A stretch of DNA of 64,000 nt from Dolomedes plantarius (Eukaryota > Arthropoda > Arachnida > Araneae > Dolomedidae): contig OU015495.1 in NCBI GenBank assembly GCA_907164885.2, forward strand, positions 104,951,122 through 105,015,121, given 5' to 3'. Made by a program: the position numbers and the translations under genes. The notes beneath the pieces are model-generated. The model ran no database searches, was not told the origin of the DNA, and saw nothing but the letters and a program-made list of their open reading frames with translations. Below are positions 1-10,400 of this stretch, one piece after another (position 1 is the first letter of the stretch; every line of letters starts with the position of its first letter).

Positions 1-261
1 AATAGACATAGGTACAGCACATGCGAGGAATGTCTTATAAAGAATCGCAACTACGTCATTCATTAGGCGTTCGTCGAGTATCATCCAAAAACTGCTATGC
101 ATACATTTTCGCCTGCTATCGCAGCGGGGTTAGCATTGACCTTGGCCTTGGCAGCGCGGCATCGTCGATTGGAGGAGAAGTGATAGTCACTTTTTGTCCG
201 TGCGGTTACGAGAAATTGGGGATATTTGTTACAAAATTAAAATACTTTTGAGACTCTAAAC
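1..261. other. No supported gene; left edge of window
   Basis: The first 200 bases are less AT-rich than the rest of the window and contain a 76-codon open frame. It shows no recognisable motif, splice context or codon signature. The last eight bases (254-261, CTCTAAAC) are the left target-site copy of the hAT-like element that starts at 262. Confidence 0.5.
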
Positions 262-637
262 CAGGGATTCCCAACGGAGTCCAGGTGGACCCTTTGGGTG
301 TCAATGGAAGTTTATTAATTGTCTGTAAGCACATTAATTTCAATGTAAGCTCAACTTTATTAAGTATGAAACAACTCCTGGTGTACAATAAACGAGATAA
401 ATTAATTATTCAGAAAGGTGAATTATCCGTATTTAGGTAGTCTTGATTTTTAAAATTATAATTTTTATTTTGATCCATACTATTAAAAGACATAAATCGT
501 TTAAACATCAAATAGTAATTTTCTAAACTGTTATTTACCTTTCTTACGCTATTTAATATAACGCAATTACATTAGCGCTATTTTTAAGGATGTGGCAAAT
601 TTAGTTTCCATGAATCATTCCGGAGAAATGGTTAGAG

Positions 638-689
638 CAGGGATTCCTAACGGGGTCCAGGTGGATCCTTTGGGTGTCGATGGAAGTTT
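638..689 (+). repeat. Direct repeat of the hAT left end
   Basis: Positions 638-689 repeat 262-313 with a few substitutions; both begin with CAGGGATTCC and run through GGGTGTCRATGGAAG. This could be a second, truncated hAT copy or a duplicated subterminal region. No second right end was seen. Confidence 0.7.
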
Positions 690-691
690 GA

Positions 692-1566
692 CCCTTCAGC
701 GGGCGCGCCCGTGTATAAAGTGCAACATTTTCATAATTTTGAATGGTTTGTTTTTACATGTAAGGGTTGAATGTTCTAAGCAGTTTCTATTTATAGCTAT
801 ACCCTTTGTAATGCAGGTCTTATTTTCTGATCCATGTATTCCTTTCCAATCATTTGTTAGACGTGACTTAACCGTGGTAAACCAGCGATTATACTGGATT
901 ACAATACGACAAAAGCAGGAGTTGATGAAGTCGATCAAATGTACAGCTATGACACGGTATCCCGCATATCACGAAGATGTAGAATCTCGTAGTTTTTTAG
1001 GTTTTGGGACATAATAGGAAACAATTCGCAAGTTGACCTTCACGATGATGGACAATCTCGTAGTGTTTTAGGTTTTGGGACATAATAGGAAACAATTCGC
1101 AAGTTGACCTTCACGATGATGGACAATCTCGTAGTTTTTTAGGTTTTGGGACATAATAGGAAACAATTCGCAAGTTGACCTTCTCGATGATGGACAATCT
1201 CGTAGTTTTTTAGGTTTTGGGACATAATAGGAAACAATTCGCAAGTTGACCTTCTCGATGATGGACAATCTCGTAGTTTTTTAGGTTTTGGGAAATAATA
1301 GGAAACAATTCGCAAGTTGACCTTAGATCAAACAAACAGGACAGTTTTGAAATAAGGCGATTCTATCTGCATTCTTTGGCCTTTAATTATAAATATATGT
1401 CAATATTGTCAAAATTTTATATCTTGACATAAAACTCAGAATCATGATTTTCAATTTCGAAAGAAAAAGTTTTTTACAAAAGGAATAATTAAGGTTGAAA
1501 GAGACGTTGCACTTTATGCAACGCGCGCCTGCTGGTGTTCCAAAAATTGGCGCGACCGCTGAAGGG
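692..1566. mobile_element. TTAA-type (piggyBac-like) MITE, copy 1
   Basis: The ends are inverted repeats: the left begins CCCTTCAGCGGGCGCGCC and the right ends CGCGACCGCTGAAGGG. The right flank is TTAA (1567-1570) and the left flank is TTGA (688-691), a decayed TTAA. No coding capacity was found. The same element occurs inverted at 15037-15623. The 288-bp length difference is almost exactly four extra copies of the 71-bp unit at 972-1322. TTAA targets with CCY-type ends point to piggyBac; Kolobok also uses TTAA. Confidence 0.75.
972..1322 (+). repeat. 71-bp tandem repeat, five units
   Basis: The anchor CTCGTAGT starts at 986, 1057, 1128, 1199 and 1270, an exact 71-bp spacing. Units differ by single substitutions (for example TTCACGATG versus TTCTCGATG). 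The sister MITE at 15037-15623 has only one unit, near 15285-15350. Short open frames across the array are products of the repeat and not genes. Confidence 0.95.
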
Positions 1567-2099
1567 TTAAAAAGGGTCTAAAGTATTACAGAGATCTATT
1601 GGGGGTCTATGATAAATTTTTCTGTTTTAAAATTTAATTAAAAATTTTAAGAATGTAATTATTAGATAATTATATCCGTTTCAATATGTATAAATACAGA
1701 TTTGCATAGGGCGGAGTGAGCCACGCATCCAAAGTTGAATGGCATGACGCTTTTGTATATGTGTCGAATGCCGCAGTCGGCTTTTATTTGTGTACCAACA
1801 CTAGGCAGAACTGGAATCCACTGGACCTTAAGGGGGAAGTTCACTTTAAAACCCTAAAAAAAACTCAATTTTTTAATTATGATTTAATTTTAAAGAATAG
1901 AATGTAAGGAATCTTTTAAAAATATGAAGTCGAAACTACAATTAGAACCGTTTTTAATGGCCATATGTATAAAGCTAATAGTAAAGTAATTATGTTGTAT
2001 GCTGTATATTATAGAGAAAAATGTGAGGGAATCGATAAAAAAATCACTCTTTTAAAAAGGGTAGATGTAGGAAAAAGGTTGAGAACCCCTGCTCTACAC

Positions 2100-2945
2100 T
2101 AAGGGTGAGGAGAAAACTAATGATTTTAATAAAATTTTTAACTAGAAGAAACGTCTATTGTTCTTAACACCATTGTAGTATCTCGTCAGGTTTTATTTTT
2201 AAACTAAAGGGTTAAAGAGATATATATTTTGATTTTTTATTCCACTATAAAAGCTTCTTATTTTCTGAAGATGGCTCTAAAAAGATTTCAGTTTGGGAAA
2301 ATGGCTTTGGGAAAATCTATAGCATATAAATGGAACTATAGATTTTAGAGCAGCAATCATTTACCTCCAACAAATCATATATTTTCCGTATTTGTAATTT
2401 GAAAGGCTCTGCATAAAGGGCAAAAATTGTAGCAATGAGCAACAAGAAATTATTCCTATGTCTGGTGACAAAATATCCGTATACGTCTTATTTCGAACTG
2501 TCTTTGTAGCATTAAGTTTCCAGTGATATTTACATGTCAGAGGAGCTAAAGTTACGAAAACCATACTTGTTCAAAACCAGTTCATTTAACATTCAAGAAG
2601 CAGCATAAAGAACCGAAACACTTATTTATGTATGCAAAAGAATGTTATCTTGTGATCAGATAGTTGACATTTTCATTTAGCTTACATTATAGCTACTCTC
2701 TTAAGAAAACATACACTTATGAAGTGATAGTGTTTATTCACGACTTCAATAGTTCATATTATTCTGCTTCTGAATGATGCTGTTATATGCATGTAAAATG
2801 CTTCTAGAAATCGAAGAATTTATATTTTGCTCCTTATTTAATAACTTTAAAGTGTTTTAATACCCTAATCGTCTCGCTTCACCACCCGGCTTTTTTGACG
2901 GCTCACGACACTTTCCTTAAATTACCATACCTTACTATATTATAT
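2100..2945. other. AT-rich DNA without recognised features
   Basis: I see no splice-flanked open frame, terminal repeat or RNA gene here. Confidence 0.4.
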
Positions 2946-3199
2946 CTGTGACTTGGTAAAAGAAGAGCCTAAGTAAGTTTTCTCCAAGATGACTTTGTTT
3001 GCTTATGTCTATTTAAAAAAATATAATTTTCAATGCAAGAAGTACCTAAATCTGTCCGATGCTTTAAAAAGTGTTTTCTAAACAATCGGACAGACTTGGG
3101 CACTTCTTACATTGAAAATAATATTGTTTTAAAGAGACATAGGCAAACAAAGTCATCTTGGAGAAAACTGACTTCGGCACTTCTTGTATCAAGCCACAG
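2946..3199. mobile_element. Fold-back MITE, nearly full palindrome
   Basis: The outer ends CTGTGACTTGG and (reversed) CTGTGGCTTGA face each other. Further inside, the arms include TTTTCTCCAAGATGACTTTG at about 2979-2998 with its complement near 3149-3168. The arms run to about 3062 and resume at about 3087, leaving a loop of roughly 25 bases. TATAT/ATATA sequence flanks both ends, compatible with a TA target. No coding capacity. Confidence 0.8.
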
Positions 3200-3221
3200 A
3201 TATATATATATATATATATAT

Positions 3222-4960
3222 GACATGCTTCGTATCCATTTCGTTATTAATTAAAGGCAATCGTGGTCCGAATGAGTAGATGAGACGACAGAGATCACTT
3301 AAACTCGCTTATTTTAGTTATCAATTTACCAGAGGTCCAACACAATAATGCAAACCACTCCATCCAGGCTCTCTCTCAAGACATACTGCTGGCTCTTTAA
3401 GCCAGCAAGTGTTCCTAGGGGAATTTTAACACCTGCAAGTATGTTTAGATTCTTTATGAATTATAAAACGTAGTGAAAAGGATAAGAAATAAGAAAAGGG
3501 TCAGGTATAAAAATTGTATACGCAGAGGAAGGGTATATTTAGCCGGTTATAGTGGTCATAATAAGAAAAAGGCCTTTTACATAAGTTTAAAAGATTGTTA
3601 GAAAAGGAAATGTACGCAATAAAAATATATTTATGGCAAAGGGGGGGATGAAGTTAAAAAGGGCCCGCTCACAAAAACGTTGGAGAATAGCGCTGTGTCT
3701 TTTGACTTAGTAACCGATAGTTAAAAAGACGCTCCCATAAAGAAGTCCTTTGGTGAAAGAGTGCGGACGAGGGTCAGCCGGAAAAGCCCCTTTAGAATAT
3801 TGAATTTAAGGATTATATAGAAATTTACGCAACAGTAGCAGTATTGTCGGGTCATAGTAAGGAAAAAAATGTTCGACTGACCAGGTGTTAGAAAATAAAA
3901 TATAGAGAAAGATGAAGGGGGAGACAGGATGTAGAAAATGTGAAAGATAAGTATAGGTCCAATGAGAAGTGGGAATTTAATAAAAGAAAAATATTATAGC
4001 CACTAGGGAAAAGTGTAAGACGTAGGTGGAGTTTAAGATGAATAAGAATTTTCTATGATTGGAAGGTAGAGAGAGGAATATGGAAAGTTGAGATTAGTAT
4101 TAAGAGGGGGATTTGAAATTTTAGAGAGCGAGAGGGAGAGTTCAGATAGAGACAAGATTTGACGCAGAGGGTGAGTGGCCTTCAGGCCCCGCCGTGGGGT
4201 GTGTTGCTTTCGAGCCGCCCTGCTACAAAGATGGAGCGATGCAGCTTCCCTTAACAGCCGATATATGGGGTAAGTCAGTCTTTAATTTAGGTTGATATTT
4301 GACAGTACTCTTTTTTTTTAGATTTAGATTTAAATTAAAATATCCCTTTAAATGATACAGACCTACTAGGGTAAGGGCCCACATTAATGTTTAAGAATAT
4401 TAATCATTTCAGCAGATTATTAATTATATATGTCGCTATGAGAGTAGTAATCATTTTAATACTGTATAATTTAACTGTTTATTTGTGTAATAAATATTTT
4501 GTTGTTAATTTGTAAATATCGGTTCTCATCATTTAAAAGCATTTAAGTTGTGTCTATCTTTTCTACAGTGTTTACATGCTGGGTTAAAACGAACCTGGGT
4601 AATTAGTAATGGGTAATGAGTAAGTAGTAATCAGTAAACGAACCTGTAAAACTTTAATCATAAAATTATCTTTAAAATCTTTAATCGGCATATTTCCACC
4701 CAGCAATACGTCCTCTCCCCATCAGATCTCTGTGCCGACTGACGCAGTTCTTTTTGTCTTCTTCCCGCCTAAACATGTGCTGACTATTACTTTCGAAAGT
4801 TCCAGAGGCTTCCACTTACATAACCTTAAAGCCCCTCGCTTGAATAATCTCTTTTTAAAACTGGACCGTTAGGTGGCGACTGAACATTCAGGTTACTCTA
4901 TTGGTAACTTTTGCTATTAAAACCCTCATTTCCTTTTTTCGAGGATATTTTGTGAATTGA
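3222..4960. other. Unassigned stretch, partly purine-rich
   Basis: A small hairpin (GCTGGCTC...AAGCCAGC) lies near 3388-3406. From about 3880 to 4180 the plus strand is unusually purine-rich, followed by a GC-richer patch at 4160-4265. It may be decayed retroelement sequence, but no domain or LTR pair could be identified. Confidence 0.3.
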
Positions 4961-5033
4961 TAGTATTTAATTGCTAATTCCTATTTTTTCTAAACAAAAC
5001 CCCCGTTTAAGGTTCCTCATAGTTAAGGCATTG

Positions 5034-5034
5034 C

Positions 5035-5099
<65 letters not shown>
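5034..5099. repeat. (TA)n microsatellite
   Basis: About 65 bp of uninterrupted TA. It sits exactly at the tail end of the tRNA-derived SINE on its right, so it probably grew from the SINE's simple-sequence tail. Confidence 0.95.
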
Positions 5100-5103
<4 letters not shown>

Positions 5104-5262
5104 TGCTGGCTACTTTATTATGGGGGCACCATTTAGGTGTGCCAATATTGCTCCCTATGAGAAGACAACATGGTAACGACCAAGCCTCATTCCCAAGGGT
5201 TGAATCCAAGCCCACAGCGTGGAAGAGCACGACGCTAACCACTATACCATGCGGGCGGCACC
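5100..5262 (-). mobile_element. tRNA-derived SINE
   Basis: Read on the minus strand, the unit begins with a tRNA-like head. The A-box-like segment TGGTATAGTGGTTAGCGTC and the B-box-like segment GCTTGGATTCAACCC are separated by normal tRNA distance. A non-tRNA body of about 90 bp follows, then a (TA)n tail. RNA polymerase III would initiate from the internal boxes. The anticodon arm is not intact enough for a functional tRNA, so a SINE is the better call. Confidence 0.7.
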
Positions 5263-5299
5263 TTACTAAATATAGTTACTATTACTATAGCCACTCGTT

Positions 5300-7178
5300 T
5301 GGCTGAAGGCTGGGTTAGACGTTACGAGAAAAACCGTTGGAGAGAAGTAACTAGAAAGGGTTCTTTAAAAGATGGGATATAAATAGTTATAATATATTAT
5401 ACCTCACAGTATAAACGTATAAATCCATTGAGTAACGATTATAAAATATATATCTCTTCGCTTTAATCTGATCAAAAACCTACATTCAGTGGTTTTATTA
5501 TAATAATAATTTCGCAAGAAGATTAATGCAGGAAGGTTATTTGTAAACACAATCTAATACATTAACTCTTCTAAATTCATAAAGGTTCCACAAAATATAA
5601 GTAGGTATCTTCGGTAAAATTAGCCCAAAGAGGATGAATTGATTTTTTCATTGAAGTGATGATGGTATTTGATGGTGGTAGTGGATATGTTAAACTGAAG
5701 TCACTTTTAACTTCCTTTTACAAATACTTACAGGAAAATTTTGAATTTTAAAACACTACGACACACTGATATAAGACACTTTGGTATGATCTTCTTGACA
5801 TGCTTAATTCTGTATATAGTAATATATAAAATTTAAAATACAGTTTCTTATCACAAGATTTCTTTTGGTTGTAAAGAATTACATTTGATGGGAAAGATTT
5901 AAATCTACCTGCCAGCTAATTTTTCCTTTATGATATTTTTCTGTTGAAGAGCCCATACTTTTCTAACTCAGGTGCGTTAAGAAACCAAAGCACAATGCTG
6001 GAGGCACATTTGGAACCAGTACATTACACATTGTCAATGATAGAAGGTTTTCCAGTGTGAGACTGAGGTTCTTTCACAATTGATATTAAGAGAAATAGTC
6101 CATCGACACAGCTTATTGGAACCCCAAGCAAGATTATCCTGGTCAAACGGTGAACTAAGTAAATCTTGGTTAGAATTTTGAATATATTTAGGGGAGTGAT
6201 CTTCTCTAAAATAGGAACTACAGTGATCAAGTTATTTGTAAATATAACTTCATCTGTAAGTTCCTTTCGCTCCTAAATAAACTATTTAAATTCAGGCACA
6301 AACGTACTTTACCACTCAATTCAAATCAAGACTAGATCCCTTAGTTTGTTAGGTATTAAATTTATTTTATATGTACTACTTTCGGAGCTTTACCATTTTG
6401 TAGAACAAGTATGAAAAACAATTATGCAGTAAGAATTTTTGAATGGATACCAGTTCTATCTAAAATAAAGTTTGTTTCCAAGGGAAATATCCGGGACTGT
6501 TTTTCATTTTAAAATATGCCACACTGTAAATGCATAAAACATTTCTTAGGATAAAAAATACATTCAGTTGTACACAGCGAAAGAAATAAATTTCCTTTGT
6601 AAACATCGCTGTTACCGTAATCTTTCTGCAGAAATGAAATGCCTTGCTAGTTAGTTGCCACAACCAATCGAGAAATAACAGGAGAAAATGCAGATGCACG
6701 GAACTTGTTATCTGTGATGAAAGACCACTCATCGTTGCATTAAGACCAAGAATTTATCTTCTAGATGTATTTTACGTGTCACTGTGTATGGAGAAACCAT
6801 ATTTTAGCCATGCGGAACATGACCGAGAAATTTATTCGGTCTATATAGAGACTGATTTTTTTTTTCTGAATGCCTTAGGAATACGTTTACCTTCTTCCGT
6901 ATTAGACTTTGTATTGCCTTGATTCAAGTACTTATTCTTCATTTCGTAAATTGGTTTAATATTTTAATCTTTTCAATAGAGAAATCGTAAAAACACGTTT
7001 TTTCGCGTAAATAGTGCGCAGTAAACATTGATTTAGAAATCGTATAACTTTTTATTGGAAGTTAATTATTAATATAGAGTTTTTGCTCTAAAATCCATTT
7101 TACAAACTCTTTGGAATTAAAATATTTAAATTGCTTGATTAGAATCAGTCTCATACTTAGAGTTTACCAGAATTCAAT
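5300..7178. other. AT-rich DNA without recognised features
   Basis: No supported exon, repeat end or RNA gene. Open frames of 60-90 codons here lack splice context and similarity to anything I recognise. Confidence 0.4.
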
Positions 7179-7183
7179 GGTAT

Positions 7184-7398
7184 TGTTACGTCATATAACC
7201 CTTTAGTGTCATGCGATGCATCCGTGTGCCCTCTAGCGGCAATATGTAAAAGGAAGTAGAAGTACGAAAGCACCGCTTGACAGCGGTCGTCAGCTACTCT
7301 GCCTCCCGTTAGCGGAGAAATAAAAATAAAGTTAATTTTGCAGCAATCAATGCTGTTGGTCCGTCAGCTTATTTAAGCACGAAATTATAATCTAATCA
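7184..7398 (+). repeat. 5' LTR of BEL/Pao element
   Basis: 215 bp, TG...CA. It contains AATAAA-type signals (GAAATAAAAATAAAG) near 7317-7331. The last bases are AATCTAATCA, one substitution away from the 3' LTR. Confidence 0.95.
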
Positions 7399-7401
7399 TT
7401 G

Positions 7402-7419
7402 TGGTCCTACCGAGGACGG
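7402..7419 (+). promoter_or_regulatory. Candidate primer-binding site
   Basis: TGGTCCTACCGAGGACGG starts three bases after the 5' LTR. A TGG start complements the universal CCA end of a tRNA primer. I did not determine which tRNA matches. Confidence 0.6.
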
Positions 7420-7433
7420 AGACGAAACCAGCC

Positions 7434-10400
7434 ATGGATAAAAAAGAAAAGAAGTCAGGTATGGATATAAAAGAAAAATCATCTCCCACTTTGAAGGATT
7501 TAAATAGGATTCGTGGGAGGATAAAAACAAAATTTACTCATATGCATAAGTTTATCGAAATGTATGATTCAACTAAAGAAGAAAAAGAACAAGAAATAGT
7601 GTTGGAACAAAAGTTAAGTAATTTATATCAAATAAAAGAAGAAATTAACAGTCTATTTAGTGACTATTCAGAGGTGGAAGAAGCCGATGAAGAAACCCTG
7701 TCGAAAGCCGACACAGAATTACTTGAAATGGACGAAGAACGAGATAATTTAGAGGTAAATGTCAAATGCTTACTTTCTAAACTTAAATCTGATGTATCTG
7801 AATCCCAGTCAACTAAAGCTGGGCAAAATATAAACTTTAAATCTGTCATGAATCAGTTAGAATTTAACACTAAATTACCGGAAATTCCTTTGCCATTTTT
7901 CAGTGGCCAAATAGAACAGTTTACTAACTTTAAAACTCAATTTGTTAGTTTGATAACAAACAATAAAGGTTTATCTGAAGAACAAAAATTATTCTACCTG
8001 AAGGCCGCCTTACGTGGTGAAGCCAAATTTATTGAAACAAGTGATGATACTTTTGAGTCGTTATTTGCTGCTTTAGAGCTGAGATATGATAACAGACGGA
8101 CGGTTGTTGACATACACATCCAGTCTATTCTCAAAATAGAAAAATTAAATGTTGGGTCATCAAAGGGTTTAAGATTAATTACAGATACAGTAAATAAAAG
8201 CTTAAGAGCCTTAAAGGTTCTAAAATTAGAGTCTAACGAGCTTACGAATGCAATATTTGTAAATATAATTTCACAAAAATTAGATAAAGAAACAAGAAAG
8301 GCATATGAAATGTCTCTTACGTCAAAGGAAATTCCATCGCTTGAAAAACTACTTCAGTTTTTACATGCAAGATCTCTCGTTTTAGATCAGATCTACAAAC
8401 CCCCAACCACAACTAAATTTCGTCAGGCTACAACAAGCAAAGTGAACAATTTACTTGTTAATCAAAATAAACAAAAAAGTTATGTCAAACCCTGCGTTTT
8501 GTGTAACATAGAACATCCGTTATACCGATGTTCGAAATTTTTGAATATGAGTGTTCCTAAACGCATAGAAATATTAAATGAAAACAAATTGTGTAAAAAT
8601 TGTTTAAAGTTTCATAATGTACCCTGTAAATCAACGTTTGTCTGCAGAATTTGTAAAAAATCAGGTCACAATTCTCTAGTTCATGTTCCATCGGAATCGA
8701 AACTACCGCTTTCGAACTGTGAAAATAGTTCTCATGTGGATGAATTATTGCCTTCGGATACGAGGCTGGCGCCAGATGCCCCACATGTTATGCAATCGTC
8801 TCTAGCCGCTAATTCCAAACATAGCGCGTTGCTCTGCACAGTCAGCTTATATATTGAAAACAAATTTGGAGAAAAAATAAAAGTAAAAGGGATTTTGGAT
8901 AGTGGTTCCAGTATATCCATCATGACCTCGGAAACAGCTGAATCATTAGGATTGAATAAACAAAAAGTTAACACAGCGATTTCGGGAATAAATTGTGGTG
9001 AATGCTTTGTAAAAAATAAAACCACAGCAAAAATATCTAATGAAGAGGGTGATTTTAGCCGAACTTTATCATTTTTTATTTTGCCTCGTATTACAGGGTT
9101 AACGCCTACTCAACGAATTGATATATCCAATATTTATTTTCCGAATGAAATAAGACTTGCTGATGCGGATTTCAATGTCCCTACCAGAATCAGTGTATTG
9201 TTGGGATGTGAATTGTTTTTTGATTTGTTAAAGGCAGAAAAATTCAGATCGTATGACGGTTCATTATTATTGCAAAACAGTGTTTTCGGATATCTAGTTA
9301 CAGGGTCGATCAAAAATACAGATTCTTATTATTTTTCTGGTCTAATCTCAGAACCTGAAAATTTAGATGAGGTTGTAAAACATTTCTTTGAATTAGAGTC
9401 CTTTCGGGGAGATCGTATAGGAAATTCAGATGACTCAAAAACATTTGAAAAACAGTACTGTGAAGAACATTTTAGTTCTACAGTTAAAAGAGATGAAACA
9501 GGAAGGTACATTGTGAGATTACCAATTATTAAGGAAAAACTGCACACTTTAGGGGATTCTAGAGAAATCGCAGAAAGGCGTTTAAACTTACTTTGGAAAC
9601 AATTAGATAAAAATAAGACACTGGGCACATTATATAAAGCTTTTATGGAGGAATATGTTTCTCTTGGCCATATGGAAAGAGTGATCAATGATAAGTGTCC
9701 TAAGGAAACCTATTATATTCCACACCACGCTGTCTTTCGCCCAGAAAGCACATCAACACCACTTCGCGTCGTGTTTGACGCTTCATCAAAATCAAGCAGT
9801 GGAATTTCTCTGAATTCCATATTGCTGAATGGTGGGACAGTACAACAAGAATTATTTTCTATAATAGCGAGATTCCGTACTTATAGATATGCATTCAGTG
9901 CGGACATAAAAAAGATGTACAGACAGATTCTTGTAGATGACAGGGATAGAAATTTACAAATGATAGTGTGGAAACCAACTCTTTGTGCTCCAGTGGAGAC
10001 ATACAGACTTAAAACTGTTACTTATGGTACAGCTTGTGCTCCGTTTCTAGCGACAAGAACTCTAAGAGCACTGGCTGAAGATGAACAAAATTATTCTAAG
10101 GCGTCCTTAGCACTAATCAATGATACCTATGTAGATGACATTTTGTCGGGATCAGATAGTTTAGAAGAAGCAAAGGACTTGCAAATTCAGTTAGCTCAAA
10201 TTCTATCTAAAGGAGGTATGGAACTGCACAAGTGGGTGTCTAATAACTCTGACTTATTAAATGACAACAAAATTGAAGAATATGCATTTTCATCAGACTT
10301 GCCCACTGTTAAAACACTTGGCATGCTGTGGCAACCCATGTCTGACAATTTCAAATTTAGAGTCGCAGTACAACATTCAGAGAGCTACACAAAACGTGAC

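Larger units (their letters stand above)
262..2091. mobile_element. Non-autonomous hAT-like element
   Basis: The left end reads CAGGGATTCCCAAC. The right end, on the reverse strand, reads CAGGGGTTCTCAAC, so the terminal inverted repeats match at 12 of 14 positions and begin with the CAG typical of hAT elements. The flanks CTCTAAAC (254-261) and CTCTACAC (2092-2099) match at 7 of 8 positions, as expected for the 8-bp target duplication of hAT. No transposase is readable inside, and a TTAA-type MITE (692-1566) is nested within it. The left terminal 52 bp recur in direct orientation at 638-689. Superfamily assignment rests on ends and target size only. Confidence 0.65.

Noticed and set aside
21..251. 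76-codon plus-strand frame at the left edge
   Set aside because: No recognisable motif or splice signals; it ends at the hAT-like element and is not supported by composition alone.
592..1268. Open frames within the 692-1566 MITE, including one across the 71-bp array
   Set aside because: Explained by the repeat structure; the sister copy at 15037 does not keep them.
5190..5262. Functional tRNA gene
   Set aside because: A- and B-box-like segments are present but the arms do not pair and a SINE body with a simple-repeat tail follows; the same applies to 32310, 38400 and 63266.
4967..5306. Open frames reading YIYIYI across (TA)n tracts (also at 34812-35179, 44647-45335 and 54512-54873)
   Set aside because: They are translations of dinucleotide repeats and SINE or MITE sequence, with no protein family or gene context.
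7401..7433. GTG start at 7401 for the BEL/Pao polyprotein
   Set aside because: It lies within the probable primer-binding site; the ATG at 7434 in GCCATGG context is a better eukaryotic start.
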